A stretch of DNA of 64,000 bases. Origin: Uropetala carovei. Lineage: Eukaryota > Arthropoda > Insecta > Odonata > Petaluridae. The position numbers were made by a program, and so were the translations under genes. Positions 37,247 to 49,177 of this stretch are shown here, in pieces. The stretch lies in assembly GCA_036926305.1 (NCBI GenBank), contig JAXCHB010000210.1:1-64000 (forward strand), in the 5' to 3' direction. Under the pieces are notes generated by a model. It did not search any database. It was not told the DNA's origin and saw only the letters and a list, made by a program, of their open reading frames with translations. Within the stretch, counting starts at the first letter, position 1; every line of letters starts with the position of its first letter.

Positions 37247-37909
37247 CTTCCAAAGGTTGTAAGGGGTCATCCATAAATTACGTCAATCTGAAGGGAGGGG
37301 GGGGTTAAGAAATTGGTGACGGATCGTGACGAGAGGGGAGGGGGTTTTACGGTAACGTGACGTTTTCTGTTTGATGACAAAATTATACGCTACAAATAAC
37401 CAATTATGACGATCATTCGTCGAGACTGGACAACTTTTGGCTTCCAAATTTTCAAGATGAAGAATATCCTTTTCCTTTAATTTCAGTAGAAAAACATTTT
37501 GAAAATCCTTTTGAGGACATGTAGCTGAAGAAAAGTACTAGAAATAATTTGAAAAAACTCTCATTTAAATAGCTTTTATTTGAGAAAAAGTTAAAAAATT
37601 TAGAACTTTCATATTTTCAAATGAAATTCATGTCACTTTATTGAATTTAATTAAAAGTGATAAAAAACCAAAATGTGCATAACTTGCTTAATATACCAAA
37701 ATAAACTTAAGTTAAAATCTTAATTACTGTTTAGTTAGTAGAAACTAAATCCTGTATTTCTTTCTATGGAAAGGGGGGATTGAAAAATTTGAGACGTAAT
37801 TTTAAGGGAGTTTTAAAATTTTGTGACGATGTGTGACGAGGGGGAAATGGGGAGCTAAAAAATTCAATTTTTTGCGTGACGTAATTTATGGATCGTTCCT
37901 AACAACTTT
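37247..37909. mobile_element. ~660-bp element with terminal inverted repeats
   Basis: Left end ATCCATAAATTACGTCA (about 37270-37286), preceded by GGTTGTAAGG. The right end, read on the minus strand, gives AGTTGTTAGG, then ATCCATAAATTACGTCA again. Both termini are followed inward by G-rich, GTGACG-containing DNA, so subterminal similarity exists too. No coding region. The element family and its exact target duplication remain unclear. Confidence 0.75.
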
Positions 37910-38460
37910 GAGGCAATAGTAGTCATTTTTTCGAACGGATACTTTCAGACTGTTTTTTGCGTTAAGTTAACAAAAACTCCCCAACAGCTCTGAGAAAATA
38001 TTGTTTACAGCATGGCGAAAGAAATCTCTTAATTTTGACTAGGGTATTATTTTGTAACATGCTTATTCAGCAATTTTCTCTTCTCCCCTCTGAAAGCGGA
38101 GAATAAATTCACAACCTTCTAAGAGCGCTCCCTTAAAAGATTTCCCTCATTTGAAAACTTTTTATTCGTGATGAATTTTGCGCTTCTTAATATATGGTAC
38201 AACCTCTTGGATCTATCAGAACGTTATATCCACACATCGACGTTCGTCCGTTCTAACGCTTTACCCTGTAACCGGACCAGATGTCCACTACAGCCGTTGA
38301 ACCCAAGGGGACTCTCACAACTTCTTCTCCTCCTCATCACCTCGCCTTATCTCCGGCACATTATTTTCCGAACTTAATGCTTCCGAACGGATAGAGGAAC
38401 CAGAAAGACCTGGACAGAGAAAAAGGGGTTGGCCCGGTGGAAAAAGGTGTGAAGAGCCGG
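37910..38460. other. non-coding DNA, no gene recognised
   Basis: Nothing supported. Confidence 0.5.
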
Positions 38461-39394
38461 ATGGGAAAAAAGTCAGATAAGAGAAACAGGTCTCACTACA
38501 TGAGAGTAAGTGGAAGATTCAAGAGCGACTCGGAAAACGATAGTAAAGAGGAAGGAGATATGGGAACAGAGGACGGGAAAGGGATTTTTTTTAAAAAGGG
38601 TAGGTAGGGAGGGATTAAGAGAGAAAAATACGGTGGTGAGAGGATGGGAAGACTGAGAAAGCCACTCCCTGCCATAACCCCCACCGCCGATCCTCATCCT
38701 TTCCCCCTCTCTCCAATCTCCCCCTTTCAAGGGGAAGTTAAGGTGGGAGACCCTTCCCTTTTTAAGGGACATGAGCAAGTTGAAGGATGGTCTCCCTGGA
38801 GACCCAGGAGTCGGCGAAGGGAACAGGAGGAGCGGAAAGGATGCGGAGATGGGAAGATATGAGAGGATTGGACGATAAAGGGAGGGGATGAAAACGGGAG
38901 AAAGAAATTCTCGAGCTCGAGGAAAGGGAAGAGGAGATAGGAGTTATGAGCATTGCAGGGTGCGTGTGGGGGGAAGACAGAGAGAGCGGATGTGAGAAAT
39001 GGGGAAGATTTTGGGCTAGAGTGGAAGAAACGAGTAGACTAGACGGAGAAAGGCGGCAAAATAAATAGATCAAGAAAGTGGAGTTAGAAAGTGTTCGGAG
39101 GAAAGAGGTGGAGTTGAGGGAACTAAGAAATCTGTACAGAGGGTGGAGGAAAGGGAAGAGAGTAGGATAAAGGGTTGGAGTGAACAAGGGGAGAGAGTTG
39201 GATGTGAACGTGTGGCAAAAAGAGCGGGGAATCGGAGGGAGAACGGGAAAGGTACGGAGTTTAAAAGAGATAGGAGGGAGGAAAAAACTTAAAGAGGGAA
39301 AAATGGAATGGATGGAGGAAGTCTGGAGGAGGAAAAGGTCTTGAGTGGTCGCATGACATGAAGATTAGGTTTTAGGAGAGGAAGATAGAGAGTT

Positions 39395-39430
<36 letters not shown>
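38461..39430. repeat. purine-rich tract ending in (TC)n(AC)n
   Basis: Mostly G+A on the plus strand for almost 1 kb, with short pyrimidine blocks at 38670-38740. It closes with TC dinucleotides (about 39394-39410) and (AC)10 (39411-39430). The open frames on both strands are composition-driven. Confidence 0.75.
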
Positions 39431-41611
39431 GTGAGATGTTGGCAGTGTGGATGGGATGAGAATAAAATAAGGAAAGAGGACGCATAACGTCTTACAAGGA
39501 AGAGGAAAGGGCTTTTGGGCGTGTCGAGGACTTTGAAGACGACGACGGAGGCAAGGTGGGACGTGAGGGAGAAGTTGGACAGGTGCGCGGATGCGCGTGG
39601 TGACGTCTCTTTTATTTAGTTTCCGTTTTATTTTTCTCTGATGCGTTGAAGTGGCGATGAAGCTTCTTTGTTTTTCCTCCTCTTCCTTTTTCTTCTTCTT
39701 TGCCATCGAATTTTCTCCTTTTTTTTAAACTGGGCGGCGAAGATTTTGCATGCACATTCCGTAAATTACGGATAACAACAATTCTGTTTATGCTTTGTTC
39801 CTAGAGTATACAAATAGGTTCGAATAAATGTGCAAAAAAATTTCTGCCAATAAAAAAGGGTCCGAACAACAAAGAATTCACAAAACAAGCAAGCGGAAAG
39901 TATACAGTTATTCTAACAAAAAGACGATAAATCAACTACCGTCGCTTACACAATCGACGGCGATCCAATCTACGTAATAATGAGCATTTTCCTCTGTTTT
40001 TTGTTTTAATTTGAAATTATTTTGATTTGAAAAATCAACAGTTCAACTTTGGTTACAAGTACAGCATAACAATGACTTGATTCGTTTGGTTTACAAGATG
40101 TGAAAAACACTTGAAAATTTCAATTGTCCGTTTTCGCTCCACCAATTAATGGGAAGATCCAGCTAAAACACAAAAGAATGAGGTCGATGAATGTAATACA
40201 ATAATAACCTTCAAATAATTAGGCCTGTTTTTTTTTAATTTACCACTTAAAAGACAAGGAAGACATTCTTTTTTATTTAATGAACACGGTTAAATTGCAA
40301 TCCCGAAATAATTCAGGAGAATGAACAACACGGTTTCAATCACGTAACACTCTTGCCCGTATTTGAGCACATGAATTCTACAAATCATTATGCCATTTAC
40401 AAATTCTCCAAAAATGACTTCTTCCAAAAATGGGAATTTACTTTTAATTATCTCCAGGTGAACGCGATATTGCTCAATAATAATTTATTGGTGTCAACAA
40501 ATTCTGCTAATCACTAACGCTTCGTAAATATTTCTTTCCTTAAATATATAACGCCGATAAAATAAAAATCAGGCTTAAAAAACACTTCGTCTATGTTGGA
40601 TCTATATCCATTTCTTTTTAAATCATAACGCTTTCTTAATAAAAAAATTTGCTACGCCTAAATTTCCTATTCAAAACCGTAAACAATCCAAATAAAAAAC
40701 AAAACGCTGTAGTCGGATCACACCAGGTGAAAACGACTGAATTTAGGGATTTGTTCACTTTTTTAAATCCCCGGACAGATTAAAAAGATCAAAAACACCT
40801 TATAGTATTTTCATAAAAACAACTTACATGTTACATTAACAGTTCTCAACAACGGGCGAATACGAATATCGAACAAGATTCCGATCGCGCTTCTCGCGCA
40901 ATTATTAATATTATGAGGTGTAACAACAGCTAAGAGTGTTCGATTGTCGTGTTTCATTGTACCCAGAGAAACACCAACCAATGGTTATCGAAAAAATAAA
41001 CAATTCTCAGAGGAACGAACAAGTGAAAAATAAAACGTAATGCAAGTTTCTACAGATCCAATCCGAAATCAACTTTGCTAATGCAATCGAAATAATTATT
41101 TCGCCATTTATTGAAACATTTATTCCTCAACCTCAAGACAACCTTCGGCTAAACTCTTGCCTGACCATATATATCTGCATATGGCCCATAACACTTTCTC
41201 AACATTCTATATTTGTTCAGGCATCAAATACTCGCATAACAGCCTCATTAATTCCTTCAGAAATGAGTCTTGAAATAAACGAAATAAACTTTTCACACCA
41301 TACTTTAAATGTACCAAATTGCTAATCGCTCTCTTTTTTCGATTTGATTCCGAAAATTAATTGAATTCGCCTCACGCGAAAAAAATTAACTGATTTTTCT
41401 CTACGTTTGCTAAAAAAGTAGATTCCTCAAAAACATCTGTCGCGTTTTTACCCCCCTTTGAATTGTCTTCCTCATTGCTTAGCAACTGTGAGAGATAAAA
41501 CGAATGGGGCCCTAGGGCCAAAACCGGAAACGAATGCCGTAACAGGTTTCAAGCGGCACGGTACGCGCCGTATTATGGAAATGGCGATGCTCCTTACACT
41601 TCTTCTACATT
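39431..41611 (-). other. region downstream of the nAChR stop (3' UTR / intergenic)
   Basis: AT-rich with no coding signal. It lies 3' of the receptor exon on the minus strand, so its right part is expected to be 3' UTR; where the transcript ends cannot be told. Confidence 0.5.
41107..41124 (-). promoter_or_regulatory. candidate poly(A) signals
   Basis: Two AATAAA hexamers on the minus strand (41107-41112 and 41119-41124), about 490 bp past the receptor stop codon. They are plausible for the gene's 3' end, but AATAAA is frequent by chance in such AT-rich DNA. Confidence 0.3.
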
Positions 41612-41824
41612 CTAGTCTCTCTGAAATATCTCGTGAGGTTTGTGGAAGTGATTCTTTCGGAATGGTATGATGTCTGAGAGCTGCTGGTCTATGGGAACGC
41701 GCTGGTCGTACAGGGATGGAGCCTGGAATATGATGCCGCAGGTACCTCCTATGCATGCCAGTGTGAATATCCAGAGAAAGAAGCGGTCCAGCACCATGGA
41801 TATGTACTTCCAGTCCTCGATAAC
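41612..41824 (-). CDS. nicotinic acetylcholine receptor subunit, last coding exon (TM4 and C-terminus)
   Basis: Seventy codons plus TAG, beginning right after a textbook splice acceptor (pyrimidine-rich TTATTTTCTTGTTCATT... then CAG at 41825-41827). The protein starts VIEDWKYISMVLDRFFLWIF. This is the amphipathic MA helix end plus the fourth transmembrane segment (about residues 9-31) of a Cys-loop receptor. It continues GIIFQAPSLYDQRVPID and a short variable tail ending HEIFQRD. The QAPSLYD/RVPID signature belongs to the insect alpha1-4-type neuronal subunits, not the alpha5-7 group; I cannot name the subunit. The receptor is an acetylcholine-gated cation channel at insect central synapses. 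The exon is in phase 0, intact and free of stops, in contrast to the transposon relics around it. Other exons should lie upstream, at higher coordinates, and none is seen here. Confidence 0.9.
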   Translation of the reverse strand, partial: VIEDWKYISMVLDRFFLWIFTLACIGGTCGIIFQAPSLYDQRVPIDQQLSDIIPFRKNHFHKPHEIFQRD

Positions 41825-43960
41825 CTGCGAATGGTATAATGAACAAGAAAATAAATTTGTAATGCAGTACGCGTCTAACAATAAAAAAATCATTCTCGAA
41901 AAGCGAGAATGTAAGAAAATTTTAAAGACATGGAACGTAAATTTGAAATCCAAAAACTAAGACTTTAATAAAGTATTATTTAGAAAAACTTGATTAGATA
42001 GTTTTTTACATTAATGAAAAAATTTCGAGTCATTTAAATGTGAAGTTCCTCTCCGTCAGATAAGCTATTTTATGTTTCGTGACTTTATTCTTATATCATT
42101 TAAAATGTTTTAAAATTAAAGATATATATTTGTTTCTTACAAATTTATAAACATTTCTGAGGTGTAAATACAAGCCTGTAAATGCATATCGTGGATATAT
42201 GTTATATTAGTAGACCAATAGCATAACAAAAGTAACGACATCATTTGAAAAGTATTCCATGTGAATATTTATTTAAGAAATTTGTTTGCTAAACGGTAAG
42301 ATGCTCATAAATGCGTCTCTTATACGAAATTATATATAATCTAAATTTAAATGGCGATACCAGATGGAGGCTGAAGCCTTTCCAGTATTACTCTTGGAAA
42401 GGAACACACAAAGACGAATAAACAAGGAAATACCGCAATGAGTTGCAATAAGAAAGATGAATTTTATACAAAAGATTTATTTTGCAATAACTTTATTGTG
42501 GAAAATAATAGAAACCGCTTCGAATGGAATAATTTCTACGGAAATATAATATGGGCGACCGCTTAGCGGTCCACCCTTCCTCCTGATCGATACATTTAAT
42601 CGATTCAAAACTACAAAAAATGAAGGAAGCTAATATAAAAGTTTAATGAAAACTGAGAAGTATTTTATCAGAGTCATAGCGTGCAGAAATGAAATGTATA
42701 TTTTTATCTATCTGGTGGAAATGTCGAAAATTATGTTCTCTTATTTAAATTACTTCTATAATTACTCTGCAGGAGATTGCTATTCGCAACTCCATGAATA
42801 ATGCCCTAAATGTTCCATCAATGGTATAAATGGACCTCCGCAAATTATCGGCCTCTTCGGCGAAATACACCATTGGAAAATTATTTTAGTAAACTTAACT
42901 CACCGGTAAAGATATACTATGCCTTAAAAAGACTTGACTCCAGCGAATTAATTGTCGCCAAAACTTCTTTGAAGTTTCCCGTATGAATAGAAAAACAAAC
43001 TCAAGACAAAGTTTCTAAGAAGATCTCTGGCGGTATAAACATCGCCAATTCCCTCTTCAAAAGACTGTACGATGTATAAATAGGTAACGCGTTCTCGTAA
43101 GAACCAACGCCTGAGGACGATGCGGCGGCGATAAGTGGGAAGATTCTCCACAGAGGGAGCTGGAGTTGAGTGGAATTACAGTGGTGACACCGCGGGGAGG
43201 GGACCCGGATTATTCGGCTGCAATGGAGATGGGAAAGAGGTGGAGGGGAGGAGGAGTTCGGCGGTTGAGGGAAGGTTAAGGTGGAAGGGTAGGCTGCAAG
43301 AAAGGTAAGGACGGGCCGGAAATGGGCTGCGGAATGAGAAAGGGGGATGGGGACCCGAAGCACCGAGGTTTGGGGATTATCTGGGAGTGCCACCGAGTAT
43401 CTTTTGTTTCTCATTCTCCCGTCTTTGGGGGTCAACTGTAACAAAAAAGACCACGCCTACACTGTTGCTAACCACTTTGCGTGACCAGCTCTTTGAAAGT
43501 TTCCATGCATTTACCGGCACCTATGTTATCAAAGCATTTACTTTTTATAGCTAATTTACAGCACTTTGGCCAATTACATTCAGAGCGTTAAAACGCTGTT
43601 CGATACTAGCTAACGCTAGCGTGGCTCTATACTGCTACTCACAACCGTAACGCCTCTGACCCTAATTATTTGGAGGAAGTTGGTGCGGATATTGAATATA
43701 CGGCATATGCCAACGCCCAAAATTAGCCAAAAACATTCGTACAATTTATTTATGCTTTAAGTAATTATTAATAAAAAACACAAAAAGGGTTTATGTGCCC
43801 AAGAAATTATTATACAATAAAATTATTACATCATGGTAAAGAATTCAAAAGAGATTTAGACATTTATCGCCAAGGTAAGATAAAAATGTCCTCCTCAGTA
43901 GGCTGTTATAAAAATTTCGGGCATTACATGCGCGTTGAAGACATGCCTTCCTGAAGTGAA
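41825..43960 (-). other. presumed intron of the nAChR gene
   Basis: Directly upstream of the acceptor on the minus strand. Contains a short palindrome ACCGCTTAGCGGT at about 42554-42566, an inverted pair CCTTTCCA/TGGAAAGG at about 42376-42401 and purine-rich DNA at 43140-43400. No exon is recognised. Confidence 0.5.
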
Positions 43961-45650
43961 AAATACGTAACAAAAGAGACGAAACACAGGATCGCAATCT
44001 CGAATGCAATTCTCCGTTTTCACGTGTGTGCCCAGATTTCGACCCCAATTTTAAGGAGAGCAAGGGAAGATCGCATCGAAAAACGAGGAAGGAATTTGCC
44101 CGAGCCTTTTTGAAAATGAAACAGACTTTTACGAAACCAAAGAGAAACAGAGAACAATTTGAAGAGATGATGAGCGATAACGAGCCGAGGGAGAGGAGTG
44201 ATGGAGCTTTTGAGAATGAAAGCGGCGAACGTATGACCAAAAACGACGCTTTGCGGATGGATGCAAACCAACAATCACCGAAAAAGGGCAATAAACATTT
44301 TTCTTACTCATTTGCGGAGAAAAAGAGAGCGGGATCGGCTGATGAATGGCAATTCCGGAACGTGGAAAAGGTTCGGGAAAGAAAAAGAGAAAAATCCGCC
44401 ATTAGACAAAACAAGGCCTTTTCCTCGAAGGAGACGGGAAGGCAAAGTAAAAATAAAAGTTTCGCGTTTTATTTTCTTGCTTCTCTTCTGCGCGCTTAAG
44501 AATGGCGAGGAGAGAGCATAATAGGAATTGTGGAAGAGGGGTAAGGGAGAGAGAAACGGGACTCGTGGTTTTTTTTTTTTTTGACGGCGTCAAAGAGATA
44601 CAAGGCAATTGACGGTTTTGAACCGAAAAGAAAAAGGGAAAAAACAGCCGAAAAAAGAAAGGCGGAGAAATTCGGGTTAGGAAGCGAAGACTAAAAGAGA
44701 ACGTTTTTATTCTTCCTCAAAAGAGAGAAAGCAGCATTTTAAGGATCATAAAGAAATTTCAAATGAATTAATGGCAGCGTCAAAAGATGTGGCTTGGAAG
44801 GCAAGCGCGGAGCAGACAGGTTAAGACAAAAGAGAAAGAAAATTTTAAAACATTACCTTGTAGGGTAATGTTGTTAAAATTCTGAGATAATGACTATTTT
44901 TAAAAAATAAGAAAACAGTCCTGCAAGAAGTTAAGCAATTTTGATGCTCGCCAATTGTCTAAACGAATTTTCATAAAAAATGATACAGCGAAAAGGGGAG
45001 TGAAATTTTTTCATGGATCCGCGAGAGCCGGAATCAAATCGGATGGAAGCGTTCGCGATTTAGAGCGAAAGGACAAAAGACCGCGCTCCTTTTTTTCCCC
45101 TAACGGAAGGGGAGAGAAAAGGCGAACGAGGAAGAAAAGGGTGGCTAAGAAAGGGGGGGGGGGCGAGAGAAGCGGATGAGCGGGTTAAATGGGGCAGAGG
45201 TTTACCCGGGAACGGAAGCGGCGGTCGCCGAGGATTCAGGTGGCGCATTTCCTAGGGGCGAGGCACGTCCCGCGATTCCGGAGTTGCGGGCAAACCGCTA
45301 CGCCGTGCAAGAGGAGTGAAAGAGAATAGGGGGAGGGAGAAGGAAGGGAGAGGGAGGTGAGAGAGAGAGAAGATTCATGACCTCTCTACCGTCGTATCCC
45401 AAGAGGCAATCCATTCCCCGAGCTGCAACCCGGGCGAACCCGTCCTCCCATCTCTCACGCTCCTCTCCTTCCTCGCCTACTCGGTAACATTACAGCCGCG
45501 GATGGACCCGCTAACAAATATCCTCCAAGCCGTCGAGATAGGGACTTTAGAGAGAAATTAGGGGGCGGGAGAATGGAAGTAAGAGGAGTGCATTTCAGAT
45601 CGCTGGAGGGAGACAAAGGCGAGGAGGGGTGGAGAGATGGAATGCGAGCA
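43961..45650. other. purine-rich non-coding tract
   Basis: Long stretches of GAAAA, GAGAG and GGGAG words on the plus strand, including a poly(T) run at 44571-44582 and a GGGGGGG patch near 45154. Several overlapping open frames on both strands of similar length show no family resemblance. Confidence 0.6.
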
Positions 45651-46048
45651 ATTTGCCATATTCGTGCTCCCACAGATCCAACCTGGTAAATAACACGGTG
45701 GTTAGCACGCCGCCATTAGCGTAACACTTAAAAAACGGAAGACAACTAAATTGCAAGCTCGTCGATTTTAACCTTGCAGATTTGTAGCCTAGTTTGGCCA
45801 GAGATATAGTGGAAATGCTATTAAATAAACTACGGCATATAATCGTTGTAACTCTATTATCCATACCACGAAATAAATTTTAAATGCATTCCTATATAAA
45901 ACTATACTCTCGATCCAAAAAAATGCATTTTAAAGAGAATTGAATACAACGAACTGAACTATTGGGTGATCCTGTATTTTAGCGTGCTAAATTATGCTAC
46001 TGAATTTCATGGTGATACATTAGTCAGACAGTCACAAATATAGAAAAG

Positions 46049-46225
46049 AACTCTTAATTTAATAAATTTTATCGATATATTGCAAACGAACAAAAAATTA
46101 TAAAATAACTCCTATTTTAATAAATTTTATAAATTTATTGCAAAAGAACAAAATTACAAAATAACTCCTAATTTAATAAATTTTATAAATATATTGCAAA
46201 AGAACAGAAAATTATTGTTATAATA
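46049..46225. repeat. three tandem ~57-bp units in the Merlin subterminal region
   Basis: Units starting AACTCYTAATTTAATAAATT begin at 46049, 46107 and 46163, with unit lengths of 58 and 56 bp and a last one of about 60 bp. Each ends in a TTGCAAAAGAACA-like segment. Confidence 0.9.
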
Positions 46226-46231
46226 TGACTT

Positions 46232-47110
46232 TTAATGATGGTTTTCTGATACTAATACAATGAAGTCCCCAAAGATTTTCTTCTTTTCAAACAAGCTCCG
46301 GAACAGGAATTCTGTTAGGTATGATGGAAACAGGTCCCTGCTGGTGCCAAACTGGCGTTTCAGCTTTCTCTTAACACGCATCCACATGTTTTCAATATTT
46401 TGAGTATGAACTTCTTCATCGTTCGGATAAACAAAATTCTCACTGTGGTTCACTAGGGAATGCATGTAAATTCCATCTTTGATTTCGCTTACATGAGCAT
46501 ATGCTGCCCATCCATCCGTTATAATATGCGTTCCAGGTAAGATATGCCGCTGAATGAGTGATTCCAAAGTCTCTGCACTGCGATTTACTACTTCCATTAA
46601 AAAACACTTGCCGGATTCTCTTTCTATGCCTCCATACACCCAATGCTCTTCTCTCCATTGTCCTCTATAATACTTCCTATGTAAAATTTTTGACTCGTCA
46701 ATCTCCAATACAATGGGGTTTCTAATAACATCTAAACCTCCTAACTCTACAGGATTTCTTTGAAGATATCTCTCACATTCCTCTCGACAAAATTTGCACC
46801 AGTCAACTATCGTATGATCTTCTTTAACATTTGTTTCATGTTTAATCACGTCTTGTGGAAGATCATGACACCAACCATAGACAATGGTAATTATTTTCTC
46901 CAAGGACAAGTGGCTCTTCTCAAAGAATGATGCTGTGGGAATACTCTTTGTAGTTCGGCATCTTCTACATGACCATCTCTTTCCATCTATTCCTTGTGCA
47001 TAAGGAATGAGTTTACACGGCTGACCGCATTGTGTGCATGTCCAGGTGTTCCTTATTACGTCGACGGGCTTACCACTTAATTGCTTCGCCAACATTTCGG
47101 ATTTATGCAT
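46232..47110 (-). CDS. Merlin transposase (DDE, IS1595/ISXO2-like)
   Basis: An uninterrupted frame. The first in-frame ATG is at 47110, giving 292 residues; the frame stays open 10 codons upstream to GTG at 47140, then meets TAG 5 codons earlier. An N-terminal zinc ribbon (TCTQC and CRRC, two CxxC pairs) precedes the catalytic core: first Asp in VLEIDESK, followed by the typical YYRGQWREEHWVYGGIER, second Asp in IITDGWAAY, and Glu in HTQNIENMW. NRSAETL and GTSRDLFPSYLTEF are also as in the family. Numbered from the GTG these acids are D148, D209 and E250. Enzymes of this family cut and paste DNA. All catalytic residues and the full domain are kept, so this is the best candidate for a functional transposase in the window. 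A 76-codon overlapping frame upstream (47103-47333) may hold lost 5' coding sequence. Confidence 0.92.
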   Translation of the reverse strand: MHKSEMLAKQLSGKPVDVIRNTWTCTQCGQPCKLIPYAQGIDGKRWSCRRCRTTKSIPTASFFEKSHLSLEKIITIVYGWCHDLPQDVIKHETNVKEDHTIVDWCKFCREECERYLQRNPVELGGLDVIRNPIVLEIDESKILHRKYYRGQWREEHWVYGGIERESGKCFLMEVVNRSAETLESLIQRHILPGTHIITDGWAAYAHVSEIKDGIYMHSLVNHSENFVYPNDEEVHTQNIENMWMRVKRKLKRQFGTSRDLFPSYLTEFLFRSLFEKKKIFGDFIVLVSENHH

Positions 47111-47550
47111 ATAATGTTGCAAGTCGCCATTCTTCCTCACAAACCAAATTTTCTACGAGAATTTCTGCATCTGGAACAATGCAAATCTGCGCCCTGGGTC
47201 TTCCTACCATTACTTTATAATCTGGGTATTTAATAATCGGCAGAAAGTGTAGTATTACATTTTGAACTAATAGACAACTGATATAAACGTAAATGAGAGA
47301 AATACTGACAAAAACACTTCGTGTGTAATTCATTTAATTAAACTAACTCATTCATTGTTACAGATCATTAGCAACCAACAATGACACTAACTACAAACAA
47401 TACATCTTTAGATATCATTTTCTCATTTACAGTTATATCATTTGTCTATTATTGAAAATTGTATTGTAATTTTATATATATATATATTGTTATAGTAACA
47501 ATGAATGGTATTTCATTTTACATAAAGTTATTTAGCACTCTAAAACACAG

Positions 47551-49002
47551 TTTATTACAAGAACACTAATACAGTAGCTTCATAAGGGATATAATTATAT
47601 ATTATAAATACAGCATTACAAACTACTGTACATATTTACAAACTGCATGTAAAATATTATTTGGATAATAATGCTTCCTTAGTCGATTATAACATATAAC
47701 AAACTACAAAAGTTGAAATGAAATTTTATCGGAAAAAATCCCACGAAATTAAGGATTGGAGGGGTAGGAGAATTTATTAGTCTATTCGATATGGATGAAT
47801 ATCAGGCATAACTTCAAACTATGCGACAGAGGATTCCGCAAACTCCATCAGGAATTTCTCTCCCAGACACATTTCAAAATACTCCGATATCGGTTTTCGG
47901 TAGCGTCGTCCTAACTAGTAAGAGACGAAGAGAGGGAAATGAGGTATTTATAAAGCATCCATCGCACCCTTCACAGACTATGACGAGAAATTGCGGGGAA
48001 GGATTGCGAGGGAATATCTGGGTGATAAATGACATTTTTTCGAAGATGGCGGATTCGTAGTTCTCATGGGTCTCACGTGGGCTTTTAGTGCGCTATCGAC
48101 GATGCTGATCTTGATAAATGGAGAAAATTCCGGGAACTTTTTCTTCCGAATTCATCTTCTGCATGTTCGTCTGTAAATAAAGCCGGGGTTAAAAAGAAGA
48201 CTAAGGTTGGATACAGAGCAGTTTGACGAGGTGATACCAGGAAAGAAAAAAGATGAGTAATCTTACTCCATATAGATGAATGCAATATTTCGATATTGCT
48301 AGTTTCTAGGTCGTAACCAATAAAGAACGTTCTACACAAACCGCGCCGATCGTCCATAAATCCTTCATTATGTAAGAAGCGTTCAAGTACAGCGCTGGTG
48401 TAGGACTTAAGTAAGAGTTCTCTTAATCCTGAAATATTTCGCGAAAAAGCCACTGCTGTAAACAGTAAAGCAACGCCAAGATCGTTCTAAAATATATGTT
48501 AACAGATATTTTTTACCTGCAATTTACTTTTATAGAAAAACGAGCGAACAAAACATAACTAAATTGCTTGTTAATTTTCTCTGATGAAGACATAAGGTTA
48601 TGCAGGTAATTATGTCGTGCCACAAAATATTCATGGCAACACATTTCCCTTAATTTTATAATATAATCAATCACACCCACAAATCTGAACGAGTAGCTGC
48701 CACACCCATTTATAAACTAATAATATGTCAAGAACGGCCGGTTTGATCTCAATGCATTTTATAGGAGTTGCCGTTTTCAAGAAAATCAATGGATAAACCG
48801 TAATTCGCTTTGAACTTTAGAACAATTCATGCATGGATACGTAATTATTGTCAGCGAAAACAATCTTTTTTTAAACTGAAGTTAATAAGAACAGATATAT
48901 GTAAATACGTTTAACGTCATTCCCTGCGTCTTCAACACATAGTATTATCCGCTATGAAGAAACGAATCTGAAGATAGAAAAGGAGAAATATTCTGAACTT
49001 CA
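47551..49002. other. AT-rich DNA, no gene recognised
   Basis: An open frame at 48085-48453 on the minus strand has no domain I recognise. No other feature supported. Confidence 0.45.
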
Positions 49003-49078
49003 CCGGGAAACGAACCCGGGTTTCCCACTTTCCGGGTAGTTCCTTTAACCAACTAAGCTACCAAACCAGTATAATTTT
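49003..49078 (-). repeat. tRNA-derived SINE, copy A
   Basis: On the minus strand the tRNA-like head reads GGTAGCTTAGTTGGTTAAAG (A box), and further on CCCGGGTTCGTTTCCCGG (B box). It is followed by GAAGTTCAGAATATTTCTCC, the family's post-tRNA body. It pairs as T arm and D arm but lacks a credible acceptor and anticodon, so it is a SINE and not a tRNA gene. Confidence 0.75.
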
Positions 49079-49177
49079 TCATTCTCGAATTGGGGTATCT
49101 ACGTTGAAGAAAGAGCAAACTCAGTAAACCTTACCAAACTAGATGTCCTCATTGAGGCACAGCAGAAAACCGGAAAG

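Larger units (their letters stand above)
45972..47550 (-). mobile_element. Merlin DNA transposon (IS1595-like), putative borders
   Basis: A transposase frame of the Merlin superfamily sits between two inverted 21-mers that agree at 19 positions: CTGTATTTTAGCGTGCTAAA(T) at 45972-45992 and, on the minus strand, CTGTGTTTTAGAGTGCTAAA(T) from 47550 down. The resulting length of about 1.58 kb is normal for Merlin. The true ends may lie a few bases further out, as I could not see the expected 8-9 bp target duplication. Confidence 0.7.

Noticed and set aside
38762..39187. 141-codon minus-strand frame and neighbours in 38.5-39.7 kb
   Set aside because: Purine-rich composition removes stop codons on the opposite strand; several overlapping frames look equally open.
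43001..43444. 147-codon minus-strand frame as a possible nAChR exon
   Set aside because: No receptor motif (Cys-loop, TM1-3) and low-complexity Ser/Pro/Leu content; no matching splice sites could be justified.
44026..44499. 157-codon Lys/Glu/Arg-rich plus-strand frame
   Set aside because: Purine-rich DNA gives such frames; overlapping frames on both strands are of similar length and none has a domain.
48085..48453. 122-codon minus-strand frame as a host exon
   Set aside because: No recognised motif, ordinary composition, and no clear acceptor/donor pair that would justify calling it.
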